Below, piece after piece: positions 1-8,314 of a stretch of DNA of 64,000 nucleotides. A program made the translations under genes and the position numbers. Numbering within the stretch: position 1 is the first letter of the stretch; each line of letters starts with the position of its first letter. Under the pieces are notes generated by a model. That model ran no database searches, was not told the origin of the DNA, and was given only the letters and a program-made list of their open reading frames with translations. This DNA is from Xanthomonas dyei (GTDB lineage: Bacteria > Pseudomonadota > Gammaproteobacteria > Xanthomonadales > Xanthomonadaceae): the NCBI RefSeq assembly GCF_002939865.1, contig NZ_MDEE01000001.1, positions 186,001 to 250,000 on the forward strand. The letters are read 5' to 3'.

Positions 1-655
1 GAATGCCGCACACACTGCCGTCGGCTTGCGGATATTTGACGTTTTCCAGCGAGTACACCGCCGGCACGCCGAAATAGCGCTGCGCATTCTTGGGGAAGTT
101 GAAGTCGCTGCGCAGCTTCTTGCGGATCAGCGCCAACATCGCATCGTGTTCGGTACGCGAGACATCGCGCACGCGCACCAGGGTGGGATCGGTACGCCCG
201 CCGGCGGCACCCACGGTCAGCAGCGGCAGCTTGCGACGGCGGCACCAGGCGATGGTTTCCACCTTGACCCGGAAACTGTCGCAAGCATCGATCACCAGAT
301 CCAGGCCATCGCCCAGCAGCGTTTCGATATTGCCGGTGGTGAGAAATGCCTCCACCGCATCGACCTCGATCTCCGGGTTGATCGCGACGCAGCGCTCGGC
401 CATGGCCCGCGCCTTGTTGCGCCCGTACTGCCCGGCCAATGCCGGCAATTGCCGATTGGTGTTGGACACGCACAGGTCGTCGGCATCGATCAGGCGCAGA
501 TGCCCGACGCCGGTCCGTGCCAGCGCCTCGACCACCCACGAGCCCACCCCGCCCATGCCGACCACTGCCACGCGGCAGGCGGACAGCCGCTCCACCGTGC
601 CGACTCCATACAGCCGGTCGATACCGGCAAAGCGTTCACGCCATTGTGCTTTCAT
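1..655 (-). CDS. tcdA: tRNA threonylcarbamoyladenosine dehydratase (partial, C-terminus outside window)
   Basis: This is a ThiF/MoeB/E1-like enzyme that cyclises N6-threonylcarbamoyladenosine at position 37 of ANN-decoding tRNAs to its cyclic form, using ATP, in the cytoplasm. Read on the minus strand from an ATG at 655-653, it begins MKAQWRERFAGIDRLYG. A nucleotide-binding glycine motif (VAVVGMGGVGSWVVEALAR) follows, then the acidic LRLIDADD strand and SNTNRQLPAL, which are the usual E1-superfamily landmarks. The frame stays open to base 1, so about 218 residues of the usual roughly 255-270 are present. It is divergent from the cytochrome-like gene at 727. The assignment rests on the E1 motifs together with the TcdA-specific N-terminus; a MoeB or ThiF role is less likely because no sulfur-carrier partner gene is adjacent. 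Confidence 0.88.
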   Translation of the reverse strand, partial: MKAQWRERFAGIDRLYGVGTVERLSACRVAVVGMGGVGSWVVEALARTGVGHLRLIDADDLCVSNTNRQLPALAGQYGRNKARAMAERCVAINPEIEVDAVEAFLTTGNIETLLGDGLDLVIDACDSFRVKVETIAWCRRRKLPLLTVGAAGGRTDPTLVRVRDVSRTEHDAMLALIRKKLRSDFNFPKNAQRYFGVPAVYSLENVKYPQADGSVCGI

Positions 656-726
656 CGGCCTATTTTACGCGCGCCACCTCCCGCGCGTCCGCCCCATCGC
701 ACGCCTTCCTGCCGGAGCAGCTCGCC

Positions 727-1155
727 ATGTCCGCCACACCTCCCAACCAATCCCGCGCAGCCCGTTACGCCTTCATGCTGGTGCTGGGTGTGTTGATCGG
801 GCTGATCACAACCGTGATGGTGGCGCGCGTGTTGCAGGCGCGGCGCGACCCGGTGCCCGACAGCCTGATGCATGTGCTGGACTACCAATTGCGCGCCTTG
901 CAGCCACCGTCGGGCGCGGTGTGCACACCCGCGCAGCAACTGGCGCGGCTGCAATCGCTGCGCCTGCTTGCCGACGAACTGGAGCCGGCATTTCCACAGA
1001 TCGGCGAGGATCGCCGCTTCGGCGAACATGCCCAGGCACTGCGTGTCGCACTGGAGCAGGCGCAGCGCAGCGCACCGTCCGGCTGCGCCGCGTTCGTGCC
1101 GATCAAACGGCAGATTTCAGAGGCCTGCGAGGCGTGTCACCGCGACTTTCGATGA
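727..1155 (+). CDS. Membrane-anchored c-type cytochrome-like protein with C-terminal CXXCH
   Basis: This 142-residue protein has one N-terminal membrane segment (about residues 14-33, rich in Val, Leu and Ile). A hydrophilic, mostly helical body follows, with a single heme-c attachment motif CEACH at residues 134-138, five residues from the end. A CXXCH near the C-terminus of a short helical protein is the arrangement of the cytochrome c-prime four-helix fold, so an electron-transfer or gas-binding role in the periplasm is plausible. I cannot name a partner. The ATG at 727 was chosen because it directly precedes the membrane anchor; a longer frame from 439 exists but overlaps the divergent tcdA. 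No terminator separates it from tcdA, and the two start codons are only about 70 bases apart, so they may share a promoter region. Confidence 0.7.
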   Translation: MSATPPNQSRAARYAFMLVLGVLIGLITTVMVARVLQARRDPVPDSLMHVLDYQLRALQPPSGAVCTPAQQLARLQSLRLLADELEPAFPQIGEDRRFGEHAQALRVALEQAQRSAPSGCAAFVPIKRQISEACEACHRDFR

Positions 1156-1285
1156 GGCTGGATGAAGGCGGCGCTCGGGTTTCGTTAAGCCTGGAGTGAT
1201 CCAGTTGGCAGACCGTTCACCTGGACCAACACAGGATGACGTCGCCGCGGCCCTGACCGCATTCAGAACCATCCGGAGACATCTC

Positions 1286-1768
1286 ATGAAGACCCGACTG
1301 CTTGTTATTGGCCTGGCTGCAACCGCGACCCTGGTCGGCTGCGCCACGTCCCAGCCCCAGTACGGCAGCTATCGCGGCGACCGCGGCTACGACCAGGGAG
1401 TTTCGCAGCAGGCACCGCGTTGCGTGGATTGCGGCATCGTCACCCGCATAGACGAGGTCGGCCCCACCCGCACGGCGCCCACCGGCACCGGCGCGGTGCT
1501 TGGCGGTATCGTCGGCGCAGTGGCCGGCCGCCAGATTTCCAAGGAAACCGGCGGCAGCAAGGGCAACAAGAATGTGTCGGCCGTGGCCGGTGCCGCCGCC
1601 GGCGCGCTGGCGGGCAACGCCATCCAGAACAACGTCACCAGCGAGAGTTTCGACGTGCAGGTGCGCATGGATGATGGCCGCGTCATCGTGGTGAACCAGC
1701 GCGACCTGGCCGGCGTGCGCGAAAACGCCTACGTGCGTGTGGTCAACGGCAAGGTGGTACTGCGCTGA
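1286..1768 (+). CDS. Glycine-zipper 2TM-domain outer-membrane lipoprotein (SlyB/17-kDa antigen-like)
   Basis: This 160-residue envelope protein has a lipoprotein signal (LAATATLVGCATS, lipidated Cys about residue 17). A glycine-zipper region follows at about residues 70-112 (GAVLGGIVGAVAGRQ and AVAGAAAGALAGNAIQ), the hallmark of the Rickettsia 17-kDa antigen/SlyB family. A C-terminal beta-rich segment (VQVRMDDGRVIVVNQRDL) resembles the same family. These lipoproteins sit in the outer membrane, and several respond to envelope stress. The start is supported by a CCGGAG Shine-Dalgarno sequence 8-12 bases upstream of ATG 1286. The gene is followed by an intrinsic terminator. Confidence 0.85.
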   Translation: MKTRLLVIGLAATATLVGCATSQPQYGSYRGDRGYDQGVSQQAPRCVDCGIVTRIDEVGPTRTAPTGTGAVLGGIVGAVAGRQISKETGGSKGNKNVSAVAGAAAGALAGNAIQNNVTSESFDVQVRMDDGRVIVVNQRDLAGVRENAYVRVVNGKVVLR

Positions 1769-1797
1769 GCAGTGGCTGTCGCCAACGTGCAGACAAC

Positions 1798-1823
1798 AAA
1801 AAGGCCCGGTAACGGGCCTTTTT
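1798..1823. terminator. Bidirectional intrinsic terminator
   Basis: The sequence is AAAAAGGCCCG, loop GTAA, CGGGCCTTTTT: an 11-bp perfect stem with U-tracts in both directions. It lies between the convergent lipoprotein gene and the minus-strand cold-shock gene and can serve both. Confidence 0.9.
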
Positions 1824-1859
1824 GCTGGAGGCGTGATGGATCGCCGTCAGTGCAGTGGT

Positions 1860-2075
1860 TCAGACCACCTGCACCGCATCGGCCTGCAGGCCTTTTTGAC
1901 CCTGCACGACGGTGAAACTGACCTTCTGCCCCTCCTTGAGACTCTTGAAGCCCTGGATCTGGATGGCGCGGAAATGGACGAAGACGTCTTCGCCGTTTTC
2001 GCGACTGATGAATCCAAAGCCCTTGGCATCGTTGAACCACTTCACGACACCATTCTCGCGTTCGATGTTGGACAT
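1860..2075 (-). CDS. Cold-shock domain protein, CspA family
   Basis: This 71-residue single cold-shock domain binds single-stranded RNA or DNA. Both nucleic-acid-binding motifs are intact: RNP1 KGFGFI at residues 18-23 and RNP2 VFVHF at residues 31-35. The C-terminus ends LQADAVQVV, as is usual for the family. Proteins of this type act as RNA chaperones and antiterminators, and some are growth-phase rather than cold induced. The sequence alone does not say which paralogue this is. It is divergent from the DUF456 gene with about 230 bases between starts, enough for a long cold-shock-type leader, though I did not identify one. Confidence 0.95.
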   Translation of the reverse strand: MSNIERENGVVKWFNDAKGFGFISRENGEDVFVHFRAIQIQGFKSLKEGQKVSFTVVQGQKGLQADAVQVV

Positions 2076-2303
2076 CTCGACTGACTCCCGACGACACTGT
2101 GATGGACTGGCGGTGGCGGCTGTGATTGCAAGGAGGAAGCGAGGTACAAGGATGTAGCGGATCGGGCGATCTACCGCATCAGGCCACGATTCACGGTGAC
2201 CTTTGCAAACAGCAGCGGCTGCAACTTAACCCGCGCAAAACCAATTTTCAAGCACCCCTTGCGTATTTTTGTCAAGCCCGAAATAGGACATTTCCAAACC
2301 ATC

Positions 2304-2789
2304 ATGGACACGACTGTCGTTTATTACGTGCTGGCTGGCGTGCTGGTGCTGGTCGGCCTTGCCGGCGTCATCCTGCCGGCGCTGCCGGGCTTGCCGTTGG
2401 TCTTTGCCGGGCTGCTGGTGGCCGCCTGGGCCGACGGGTTCACGCATGTCGGTTGGGTCGCGCTGGTGATACTAGGCCTGATCACCGCGCTGTCCTTTGT
2501 CATCGACTTCCTGGCCACCCTGTACGGCGCGCAGCGCGTGGGGGCCAGCAAGATGGCGATGTGGGGGTCGGTGATCGGCGCCATCGCCGGTATTTTCTTC
2601 ATGCCGATCGGCTTGTTCGTCGGCCCGTTCGCCGGCGCATGGCTGGGCGAGTACTCCCAGACCCGCAAGACCGGCCAGGCCACCAAAGTGGGCTTCGGCA
2701 CCTGGGTTGGGATCATGCTGGGCACGGCCACCAAGCTGGCGCTGGGCCTGTGCATGCTGGGCGTGTTTGCGGTCGCCTGGTTCTTTTGA
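2304..2789 (+). CDS. DUF456 family small membrane protein
   Basis: This 161-residue protein is almost entirely hydrophobic, with four to five predicted membrane segments. It has glycine-rich helices such as LVGLAGVILPALPGLPLVF near the N-terminus and a central IGAIAGIFFMPIGLFVGPFAGA. This pattern and length fit the DUF456 family, whose function is unknown. The ATG at 2304 starts the first membrane helix directly; upstream in-frame codons back to 2196 would add a poorly conserved basic stretch. The gene stands alone between the divergent cold-shock gene and pldA. Confidence 0.8.
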   Translation: MDTTVVYYVLAGVLVLVGLAGVILPALPGLPLVFAGLLVAAWADGFTHVGWVALVILGLITALSFVIDFLATLYGAQRVGASKMAMWGSVIGAIAGIFFMPIGLFVGPFAGAWLGEYSQTRKTGQATKVGFGTWVGIMLGTATKLALGLCMLGVFAVAWFF

Positions 2790-2996
2790 CGCAGCAGTTA
2801 AAGTCCCAAGCCGGCGCATCCGCCGTCGCGCCAGGCGTGCAGAACCCGCAGCAGAGACCTTGCGAGCGTAGCGATACCTTTCTGGTCGACTCGCCGCAGA
2901 TGTTATGTCTCCGTGTACACACCGCGTATGCAGACGCGACCGTTAAGCTACGCGCCTGACGCGCCTGCCTGGCGCCTACACTCGGCCAGACTGCCC

Positions 2997-4127
2997 ATGC
3001 CCAAGCACCGCACCCGTCCCCTGATGCTGATCGCCCTGGCCGCTGCGCCGTTGGCGCATGGGCAGGAAATCGCTCCGCAACCCGCATCGCCGCAGGCCTG
3101 TACCTCCGTGACCTCGGATGCCGCGCGCCTGGCGTGCTACGACCAGGCGCTGGGCTACACTCCGCAGGCCGTGCAGGAGGCAGATGCCGCGGCGCAGTTG
3201 GCCAAGCAGGCCGCCAAGTCGGAAGACACCCGCAAGATCGACCGCGTGGGCGATTTCTTCCGCGCCGACGGCCAGGACCAGCCGAAAGAAGAAGCGGTCG
3301 CCAATGCCGGCCGCGGTTCGCTGCTGGATCGCCGCTGGGAACTGGCCAAAGACTCAAAGCTGGGCACGTTCCAGCTGCGCGGCTACAAGCCGGTCTACCT
3401 GCTGCCGGCATTCTGGACCAGCGATACCAACCGGACCCCGCAATCGCCGAATCCGGCCAACTCGGTTAGCATGCCACAGCAGCTGGATAGCGCCGAGTTG
3501 AAGTTCCAGCTGAGCTTCAAGACCAAGGTGGTCGAAGACCTGTTCGGCGACAACGGCGACATCTGGATGGGCTATACCCAGAGCTCGCGGTGGCAGGCCT
3601 ACAACTCCGATGCGTCGCGCCCGTTCCGCGAGACCAATTACGAGCCGGAAGCGATGCTGGTGTTCCGCAACAACTACAGCCTGTTTGGCTGGAAGGGCCG
3701 CATGAGCGGCATCAGCCTCAACCACATGTCCAACGGCCGCGAAGATCCGCTGTCGCGTTCCTGGAACCGGGTGATCCTCAACATCGGCCTGGATCGCGAG
3801 AACTGGGCGCTGACGTTACGCCCGTGGTTCCGCATCAAGGAAGACCGTGCCGACGACAACAATCCCGACATCGAGGATTACATGGGCCGTGGCGATGCGA
3901 CCCTGGTCTACAACAAGGACGGCCACGAATTTGCGTTGATCGCGCGGCATTCGCTGCGCGGCGGCGATCGCTCGCATGGCTCGGTGCAACTGGATTACGG
4001 CTTCCCCATCACCAACCTGCTGCGTGGCCATGTGCAGGTATTCGATGGCTACGGCGAGAGCCTGATCGACTACAACCACAAGGCAACCTACATCGGCCTG
4101 GGCGTGTCGTTGCTGGAGTGGTTCTGA
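2997..4127 (+). CDS. pldA: Outer-membrane phospholipase A (phospholipase A1)
   Basis: OMPLA is a 12-stranded beta-barrel that hydrolyses phospholipids reaching the outer leaflet, keeping the membrane asymmetric. It works as a calcium-dependent dimer. The 376-residue product has a signal peptide ending at about AHGQ (residues 20-23). The active-site motif is NHMSNGR: His243 and Ser245, followed by RSWNR with Asn257 in the place of the third catalytic residue. The N-terminal 110 residues after the signal (containing ACTSVTSDAARLACYDQAL) extend beyond the E. coli enzyme, as in other Xanthomonas homologues. The start at 2997 gives a proper signal peptide; the longer frame from 2913 does not. A terminator follows at 4214. 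Confidence 0.92.
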   Translation: MPKHRTRPLMLIALAAAPLAHGQEIAPQPASPQACTSVTSDAARLACYDQALGYTPQAVQEADAAAQLAKQAAKSEDTRKIDRVGDFFRADGQDQPKEEAVANAGRGSLLDRRWELAKDSKLGTFQLRGYKPVYLLPAFWTSDTNRTPQSPNPANSVSMPQQLDSAELKFQLSFKTKVVEDLFGDNGDIWMGYTQSSRWQAYNSDASRPFRETNYEPEAMLVFRNNYSLFGWKGRMSGISLNHMSNGREDPLSRSWNRVILNIGLDRENWALTLRPWFRIKEDRADDNNPDIEDYMGRGDATLVYNKDGHEFALIARHSLRGGDRSHGSVQLDYGFPITNLLRGHVQVFDGYGESLIDYNHKATYIGLGVSLLEWF

Positions 4128-4213
4128 GGGCATCGGCGCTACCAGACGCGCACGTCGCAGATTGACCACGCGCTGGATGGTGTGTCCACGTCAGCGACGC
4201 AGCGGATTGCAAT

Positions 4214-4243
4214 AAAAAAGCCGGCAGCGATGCCGGCTTTTTT
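4214..4243. terminator. Bidirectional intrinsic terminator
   Basis: The sequence is AAAAAAGCCGGC, loop AGCGAT, GCCGGCTTTTTT: a 12-bp perfect stem with U-tracts in both directions. It serves pldA and the convergent carbonic anhydrase gene. Confidence 0.9.
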
Positions 4244-4316
4244 ATCTGTAGCGGTAGCGCAAGTAAAACAAGGACGCCTGAAGAACGTTGCCGACACCCT
4301 TGTTTCAGGCGGCGAC

Positions 4317-5030
4317 TCAGACGTCGAAGAAATCCACCTTGCCGTCTTTCAATGTGTAGTACGCGCCCACCACGCGGCATGCGCCTGTGCGCAGCGGTTC
4401 GAGCAATGCGGGTTCGGAGGCGTCACGCAGACGATCCACGGTGCGCTTGACGTTCGCCTTTACCGACGCAGCCAGCAGGTCCTCGCCCCCCTTGCTCTTG
4501 GCGGCCAGCACGGCCGGGACGATGGGTTCGATCATGGCGCCGATCGCACCGGGGAAGAACGCATTCTGCTCGACCACCGACACGGCCGCCGCCACTGCGC
4601 CGCAGCTTTCGTGGCCCATCACCACCACCAACGGCACGCCGAGCTGGCTCACCGCATATTCGATCGAGCCCAGCGCCGTGGTGTCCACGGTATTACCGGC
4701 GTTGCGCACGATGAACATCTCACCCAGGCCGCGGCCGAACAGCAGTTCCGGGGGCACGCGCGAGTCCGAGCACGACACCAGGATCACGAAGGGGGTCTGG
4801 CCGAGCGCCAGCTCCAGACGCCGCTTGCTATCGGAAATCACTTTCTTGGGACGGTTCTGGACAAATGCGTCATTGCCGTCGCGCAACATCTGCAGCGCCT
4901 GTTCGGCGTTGAGGTCGGTCTTCTTGCTCGGCGCGGCACGCAGCGAGAACGGCAACGACGCGGCGGCGGCAGCCACCGGCACGCAACATGCGCATTGCAA
5001 CAGCTTGCGACGGGAGACGGACTGCAACAT
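4317..5030 (-). CDS. Beta-class carbonic anhydrase with N-terminal export signal
   Basis: The enzyme interconverts CO2 and bicarbonate. The 237-residue protein carries the beta-class zinc site: Cys87 and Asp89/Arg91 in SCSDSR, then His140 and Cys143 in GHESCGA. The N-terminus (MLQSVSRRKLLQCACC followed by an alanine-rich hydrophobic stretch to about residue 33) looks like an export signal. Its SRRKLLQ segment is close to a twin-arginine motif, so a folded, zinc-loaded periplasmic enzyme is likely. Most bacterial beta-CAs are cytoplasmic and lack this extension. ATG 5030 was preferred over the upstream frame start at 5090, which would bury the signal. Confidence 0.9.
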   Translation of the reverse strand: MLQSVSRRKLLQCACCVPVAAAAASLPFSLRAAPSKKTDLNAEQALQMLRDGNDAFVQNRPKKVISDSKRRLELALGQTPFVILVSCSDSRVPPELLFGRGLGEMFIVRNAGNTVDTTALGSIEYAVSQLGVPLVVVMGHESCGAVAAAVSVVEQNAFFPGAIGAMIEPIVPAVLAAKSKGGEDLLAASVKANVKRTVDRLRDASEPALLEPLRTGACRVVGAYYTLKDGKVDFFDV

Positions 5031-5143
5031 GGTAGAGCCCCTGTTCTCTGGTACGTCGCGCGATCGTACACCGCAGCGGGCATAACCCAACGGACGCGAC
5101 CGGTATTATCGAAAACAAAACTTCGCTTATGCCTGTGCGCAGG

Positions 5144-5779
5144 TCAGGTCCAGTCGGTCAGCCCTTCGCGCCGATAGGTTTCCTGAAATGCCGGGCGGGC
5201 CTTCATCCGCTGCGCATGCGCCTTCAGCGCCGGCCAGGTATCGGTCGCACGCGGCATGTTGCGCGACCAGCGCATCAACATGGTCAGCATGAAATCGGCG
5301 GCCGACAGGGTCTGGCCGAGCAGATACGGCCCGTGCGCGTGCAGATGCGCATCGACCTGGGTCCAGGCCGCTTCCAGCTTGTTGCGTGCCTGGGCCTGCG
5401 CTGAATCCCCGTGGGCAGCGCCGGCCGGCTCATGCGGGTAGAACCAGGCGCGATAGGCCGGCTGCAAGGTATTGGCGCAGAAAAACATCCACCGGTAGTA
5501 CGCCGCGCGCTCGGGCGTGGCGACCGGCGGCGCCAGCCCGGCCTGCGGGTAGAGATCGGCCAGATGCATGACGATGGCAGCCGCCTCGGTGAGTACCTGC
5601 CCATCCATGACCAGCGTCGGCACCACGCCGGCCGGGTTGAGCGCCAGATACGCCGGCGCCTTTTGCTCGCCGCGTTCGAAATCCAGCGGATGCAGCACGT
5701 GGACAACGTCCAGTTCGATCAGCAGCCAATGGACGACCAGGGCGGCGGTACTGGGGGTGTGGTAGAGCGTAGCGGCCAT
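5144..5779 (-). CDS. Glutathione S-transferase family protein
   Basis: This 211-residue cytoplasmic protein has an N-terminal thioredoxin-like domain (residues 1-80; LNPAGVVPTLVMDG carries the cis-Pro and LTEAAAIVMHLAD is the glutathione gamma-glutamyl contact). An all-helical C-terminal domain follows, with LSAADFMLTMLMRW as the N-capping motif of the family. It conjugates or reduces electrophiles with glutathione; the substrate cannot be told from sequence. The near-N-terminal STAAL replaces the typical catalytic Ser/Cys/Tyr context of better-known classes. Only 13 bases separate it from the end of the cysteine-rich gene upstream, so co-transcription is possible. Confidence 0.85.
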   Translation of the reverse strand: MAATLYHTPSTAALVVHWLLIELDVVHVLHPLDFERGEQKAPAYLALNPAGVVPTLVMDGQVLTEAAAIVMHLADLYPQAGLAPPVATPERAAYYRWMFFCANTLQPAYRAWFYPHEPAGAAHGDSAQAQARNKLEAAWTQVDAHLHAHGPYLLGQTLSAADFMLTMLMRWSRNMPRATDTWPALKAHAQRMKARPAFQETYRREGLTDWT

Positions 5780-5792
5780 GCGGGTTCTCGGG

Positions 5793-6218
5793 TCAGTTGG
5801 TACAGGCGCGCAGGCAGGCGAGCTTGCGCGGTTCGCAACGATTGTCGTCGCTCTGCTGGGTGCAGTCGAAGACTTGCGCCATGCAGTTGGCCCGTTGCGC
5901 CGGATTCTGTACGCCGTCGCAGCGCTTTCCACGCGGCGCTGCCCTGCTGCTGCAACTGGACTCGCTGGGCCGGTCGGCGCGGCATTGTCGGGCGCTGCTG
6001 TTGCACTGCGCGATGCAGCGATCCGCAGCCGAGGGTCCGTTGAACCGAGTCGCGGTGTCGTTTGCCTTGAGTGGCTTGCGCTCTGCGAACGGCGCCGGGG
6101 CGGCAGGTGGCGGCGCGTAGTTGCGTGAGGGAAACAACACCGTGGGTGCCTTTTGCTGCTGCGCCGCCGAACTCAGGCTCAGGCACAACAACAACGCGAT
6201 ACAGACGAGTCGGAGCAT
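5793..6218 (-). CDS. Small secreted cysteine-rich protein of unknown function
   Basis: I do not recognise a family. The 141-residue product has a clear signal peptide (LVCIALLLCLSLSSAAQQQ, cleavage about residue 19) and a proline-rich linker. The C-terminal half has ten cysteines in about 75 residues (patterns such as CIAQC, CMAQVFDC, CEPRKLACLRAC). The even cysteine count suggests up to five disulfides formed in the periplasm or outside the cell. ATG 6218 has the signal peptide immediately after it and an AGGAGAA ribosome site just upstream on the minus strand. It lies directly upstream of the GST gene. Confidence 0.75.
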   Translation of the reverse strand: MLRLVCIALLLCLSLSSAAQQQKAPTVLFPSRNYAPPPAAPAPFAERKPLKANDTATRFNGPSAADRCIAQCNSSARQCRADRPSESSCSSRAAPRGKRCDGVQNPAQRANCMAQVFDCTQQSDDNRCEPRKLACLRACTN

Positions 6219-6555
6219 TCCTGTTCTCCTTGGGTTACCGGCCACTGCAGCGAGCATAGCCGGTTCGCGTGGAGCAACGCCGGTCTTCCTCTGTCGAGAG
6301 GTCGCAGATGCTCCGCTTCCCGACAGCACTAGACACGCTGCCGACAACCGCCTCCATCTGCATGGTTATCTGCGGCAAACAGTAAGACGCGCCATCCCCT
6401 CGCCGCTCCACATGAGCCTGACGACCGCACTGGCGTGCACGGTCGTCAGCCGGATGCAGAAGTGCGGAGAAAACACACCCGCGTGGCCGCGTACGTCTTG
6501 CGCCAACTGGCGCAGCCCGCCTTGCTGACGGGCTGCGCAGTCGGTGCTAATGCGG

Positions 6556-8073
6556 TTATTCCACCACCACCGGAATCTTGCCGATGCGCGACTGCCACAA
6601 CCGCGGGCCGGTCTTGTGCACCGATTCGCCGGTGGAATCCACCGCCACGGTGACCGGCATGTCCTTGACCTCGAACTCGTAGATCGCTTCCATACCGAGG
6701 TCTTCGAAGGCCAGCACGCGCGCAGCCTTGATCGCCTTGGACACCAGATACGCCGAGCCGCCGACCGCCATCAGGTAGACAGCCTTGTTGTCGCGGATCG
6801 CATCGATGGCCGCATCGCCGCGCTCGGACTTGCCGACCATGCCCAGCAGGCCGGTTTGTTCCAGCATCTGGCGGGTGAACTTGTCCATGCGGGTGGCGGT
6901 GGTCGGGCCGGCCGGGCCCACGACCTCATCGCGCACCGGGTCGACCGGACCAACGTAATAGATGAAGCGGTTGGTGAAGTCGACCGGCAGCGTTTCGCCG
7001 CGATTGAGTATGTCGATCATGCGCTTGTGGGCGGCATCGCGCCCCGTCAGCAGCTTGCCGTTGAGCAGGACCACTTCGCCCGGCTTGAAGCTGGCGACTT
7101 CTTCGCGGGTGATGGTGTCCAGATTCACCCGACGCGCGTTGGTCGGGTTGTAGGTGAGCTTGGGCCAGTCTTCCAGCGACGGCGGATCCAGCATCACCGG
7201 GCCGCTGCCATCCAGGGTGAAATGCGCGTGGCGGGTGGCGGCGCAGTTGGGAATCAGCGCCACCGGCAAGTTGGCGGCATGGGTGGGATAGTCCTTGACC
7301 TTGATGTCGAGCACCGTGGTCAGGCCGCCCAGGCCCTGCGCGCCGATGCCGAGCGCGTTGACCTTTTCGTACAGCTCCAGGCGCAGTTCTTCGGCGCGAT
7401 TGGAGGCGCCACGCGCCTGCAGGTCGACGATGTCGATCGGCTCCATCAGCGCTTCCTTGGCCAGCAGCATCGCCTTTTCGGCGGTGCCGCCGATGCCGAT
7501 GCCGAGCATGCCCGGCGGGCACCAGCCGGCACCCATGGTCGGCACGGTCTTGAGCACCCAATCGACGATGGAATCGGACGGGTTGAGCATGGCGAACTTG
7601 CTCTTGGCCTCCGAGCCGCCGCCCTTGGCCGCAACGATCACGTCCAGATGGTCGCCCGGCACGATCTTGGTGTTGACCACTGCCGGCGTGTTGTCGCGGG
7701 TGTTGGCACGCTTGCCGGCCGGATCGGCCAGCACGCTGGCGCGCAGCTTGTTGTCGGGATGGTTGTAGGCGCGGCGCACGCCTTCGTTGACCATGTCTTC
7801 CACGCCCATGGTCGCGTCGTCCCAGCGCACGTTCATGCCGATTTCCAGGAACACGGTGACGATGCCGGTGTCCTGGCAGATCGGGCGGTGGCCTTCGGCG
7901 CACATGCGCGAGTTGATCAGGATCTGCGCGATGGCGTCCTTGGCGGCCGGCGATTCTTCGCGCTCGTAGGCAGCCGACAGGTTCTTGATGTAGTCGACCG
8001 GGTGGTAGTAGCTGATGTACTGCAGCGCATCGGCGACGGACTGGATGAGGTCTTCCTGCTTGATCGAGGTCAC
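6556..8073 (-). CDS. fumA: Class I (iron-sulfur) fumarate hydratase
   Basis: This homodimeric [4Fe-4S] fumarase converts fumarate to malate in the TCA cycle. The 505-residue protein has the alpha region with CQDTGI (Cys66), GWCPPGMLG (Cys185) and NCAATRHAHF (Cys277), which are the three cluster ligands. The C-terminal beta region has GPTTATRMDKF and ends in WQSRIGKIPVVVE. The most probable start is GTG at 8073-8071 (VTSIKQEDLIQ), the conserved beginning of the family. In-frame codons further upstream run into the promoter area of the divergent ABC gene and look non-coding. The gene is monocistronic. Class I enzymes are sensitive to superoxide, so a class II fumC may exist elsewhere. Confidence 0.93.
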   Translation of the reverse strand: MTSIKQEDLIQSVADALQYISYYHPVDYIKNLSAAYEREESPAAKDAIAQILINSRMCAEGHRPICQDTGIVTVFLEIGMNVRWDDATMGVEDMVNEGVRRAYNHPDNKLRASVLADPAGKRANTRDNTPAVVNTKIVPGDHLDVIVAAKGGGSEAKSKFAMLNPSDSIVDWVLKTVPTMGAGWCPPGMLGIGIGGTAEKAMLLAKEALMEPIDIVDLQARGASNRAEELRLELYEKVNALGIGAQGLGGLTTVLDIKVKDYPTHAANLPVALIPNCAATRHAHFTLDGSGPVMLDPPSLEDWPKLTYNPTNARRVNLDTITREEVASFKPGEVVLLNGKLLTGRDAAHKRMIDILNRGETLPVDFTNRFIYYVGPVDPVRDEVVGPAGPTTATRMDKFTRQMLEQTGLLGMVGKSERGDAAIDAIRDNKAVYLMAVGGSAYLVSKAIKAARVLAFEDLGMEAIYEFEVKDMPVTVAVDSTGESVHKTGPRLWQSRIGKIPVVVE

Positions 8074-8314
8074 GGCTGGCTCTACGGCTGGCGGGGGCAA
8101 TCCGCGCATTTTAGAGCAAACCGCAGGCGCGACCGGATCTGGCATCAATCGCAGCGATTGATAACTGGAACGCGCGCGATCGCCGGGACGGACTGCGCCG
8201 GCCTGCGGTGCCGACACCGCCAACCACGCTGCCAACGACCAGTCCGTGGCGCGATTGCCGGCTGGCGGGCGGGCCAACACTCCGCACCCACGCCGCGCGC
8301 GGCACACTAGCGCG

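Noticed and set aside
6544-8310. Long open frame on the plus strand opposite the fumarase gene
   Set aside because: The minus strand encodes a full, motif-complete class I fumarase. The opposite frame is a GC-rich shadow without recognisable domains.
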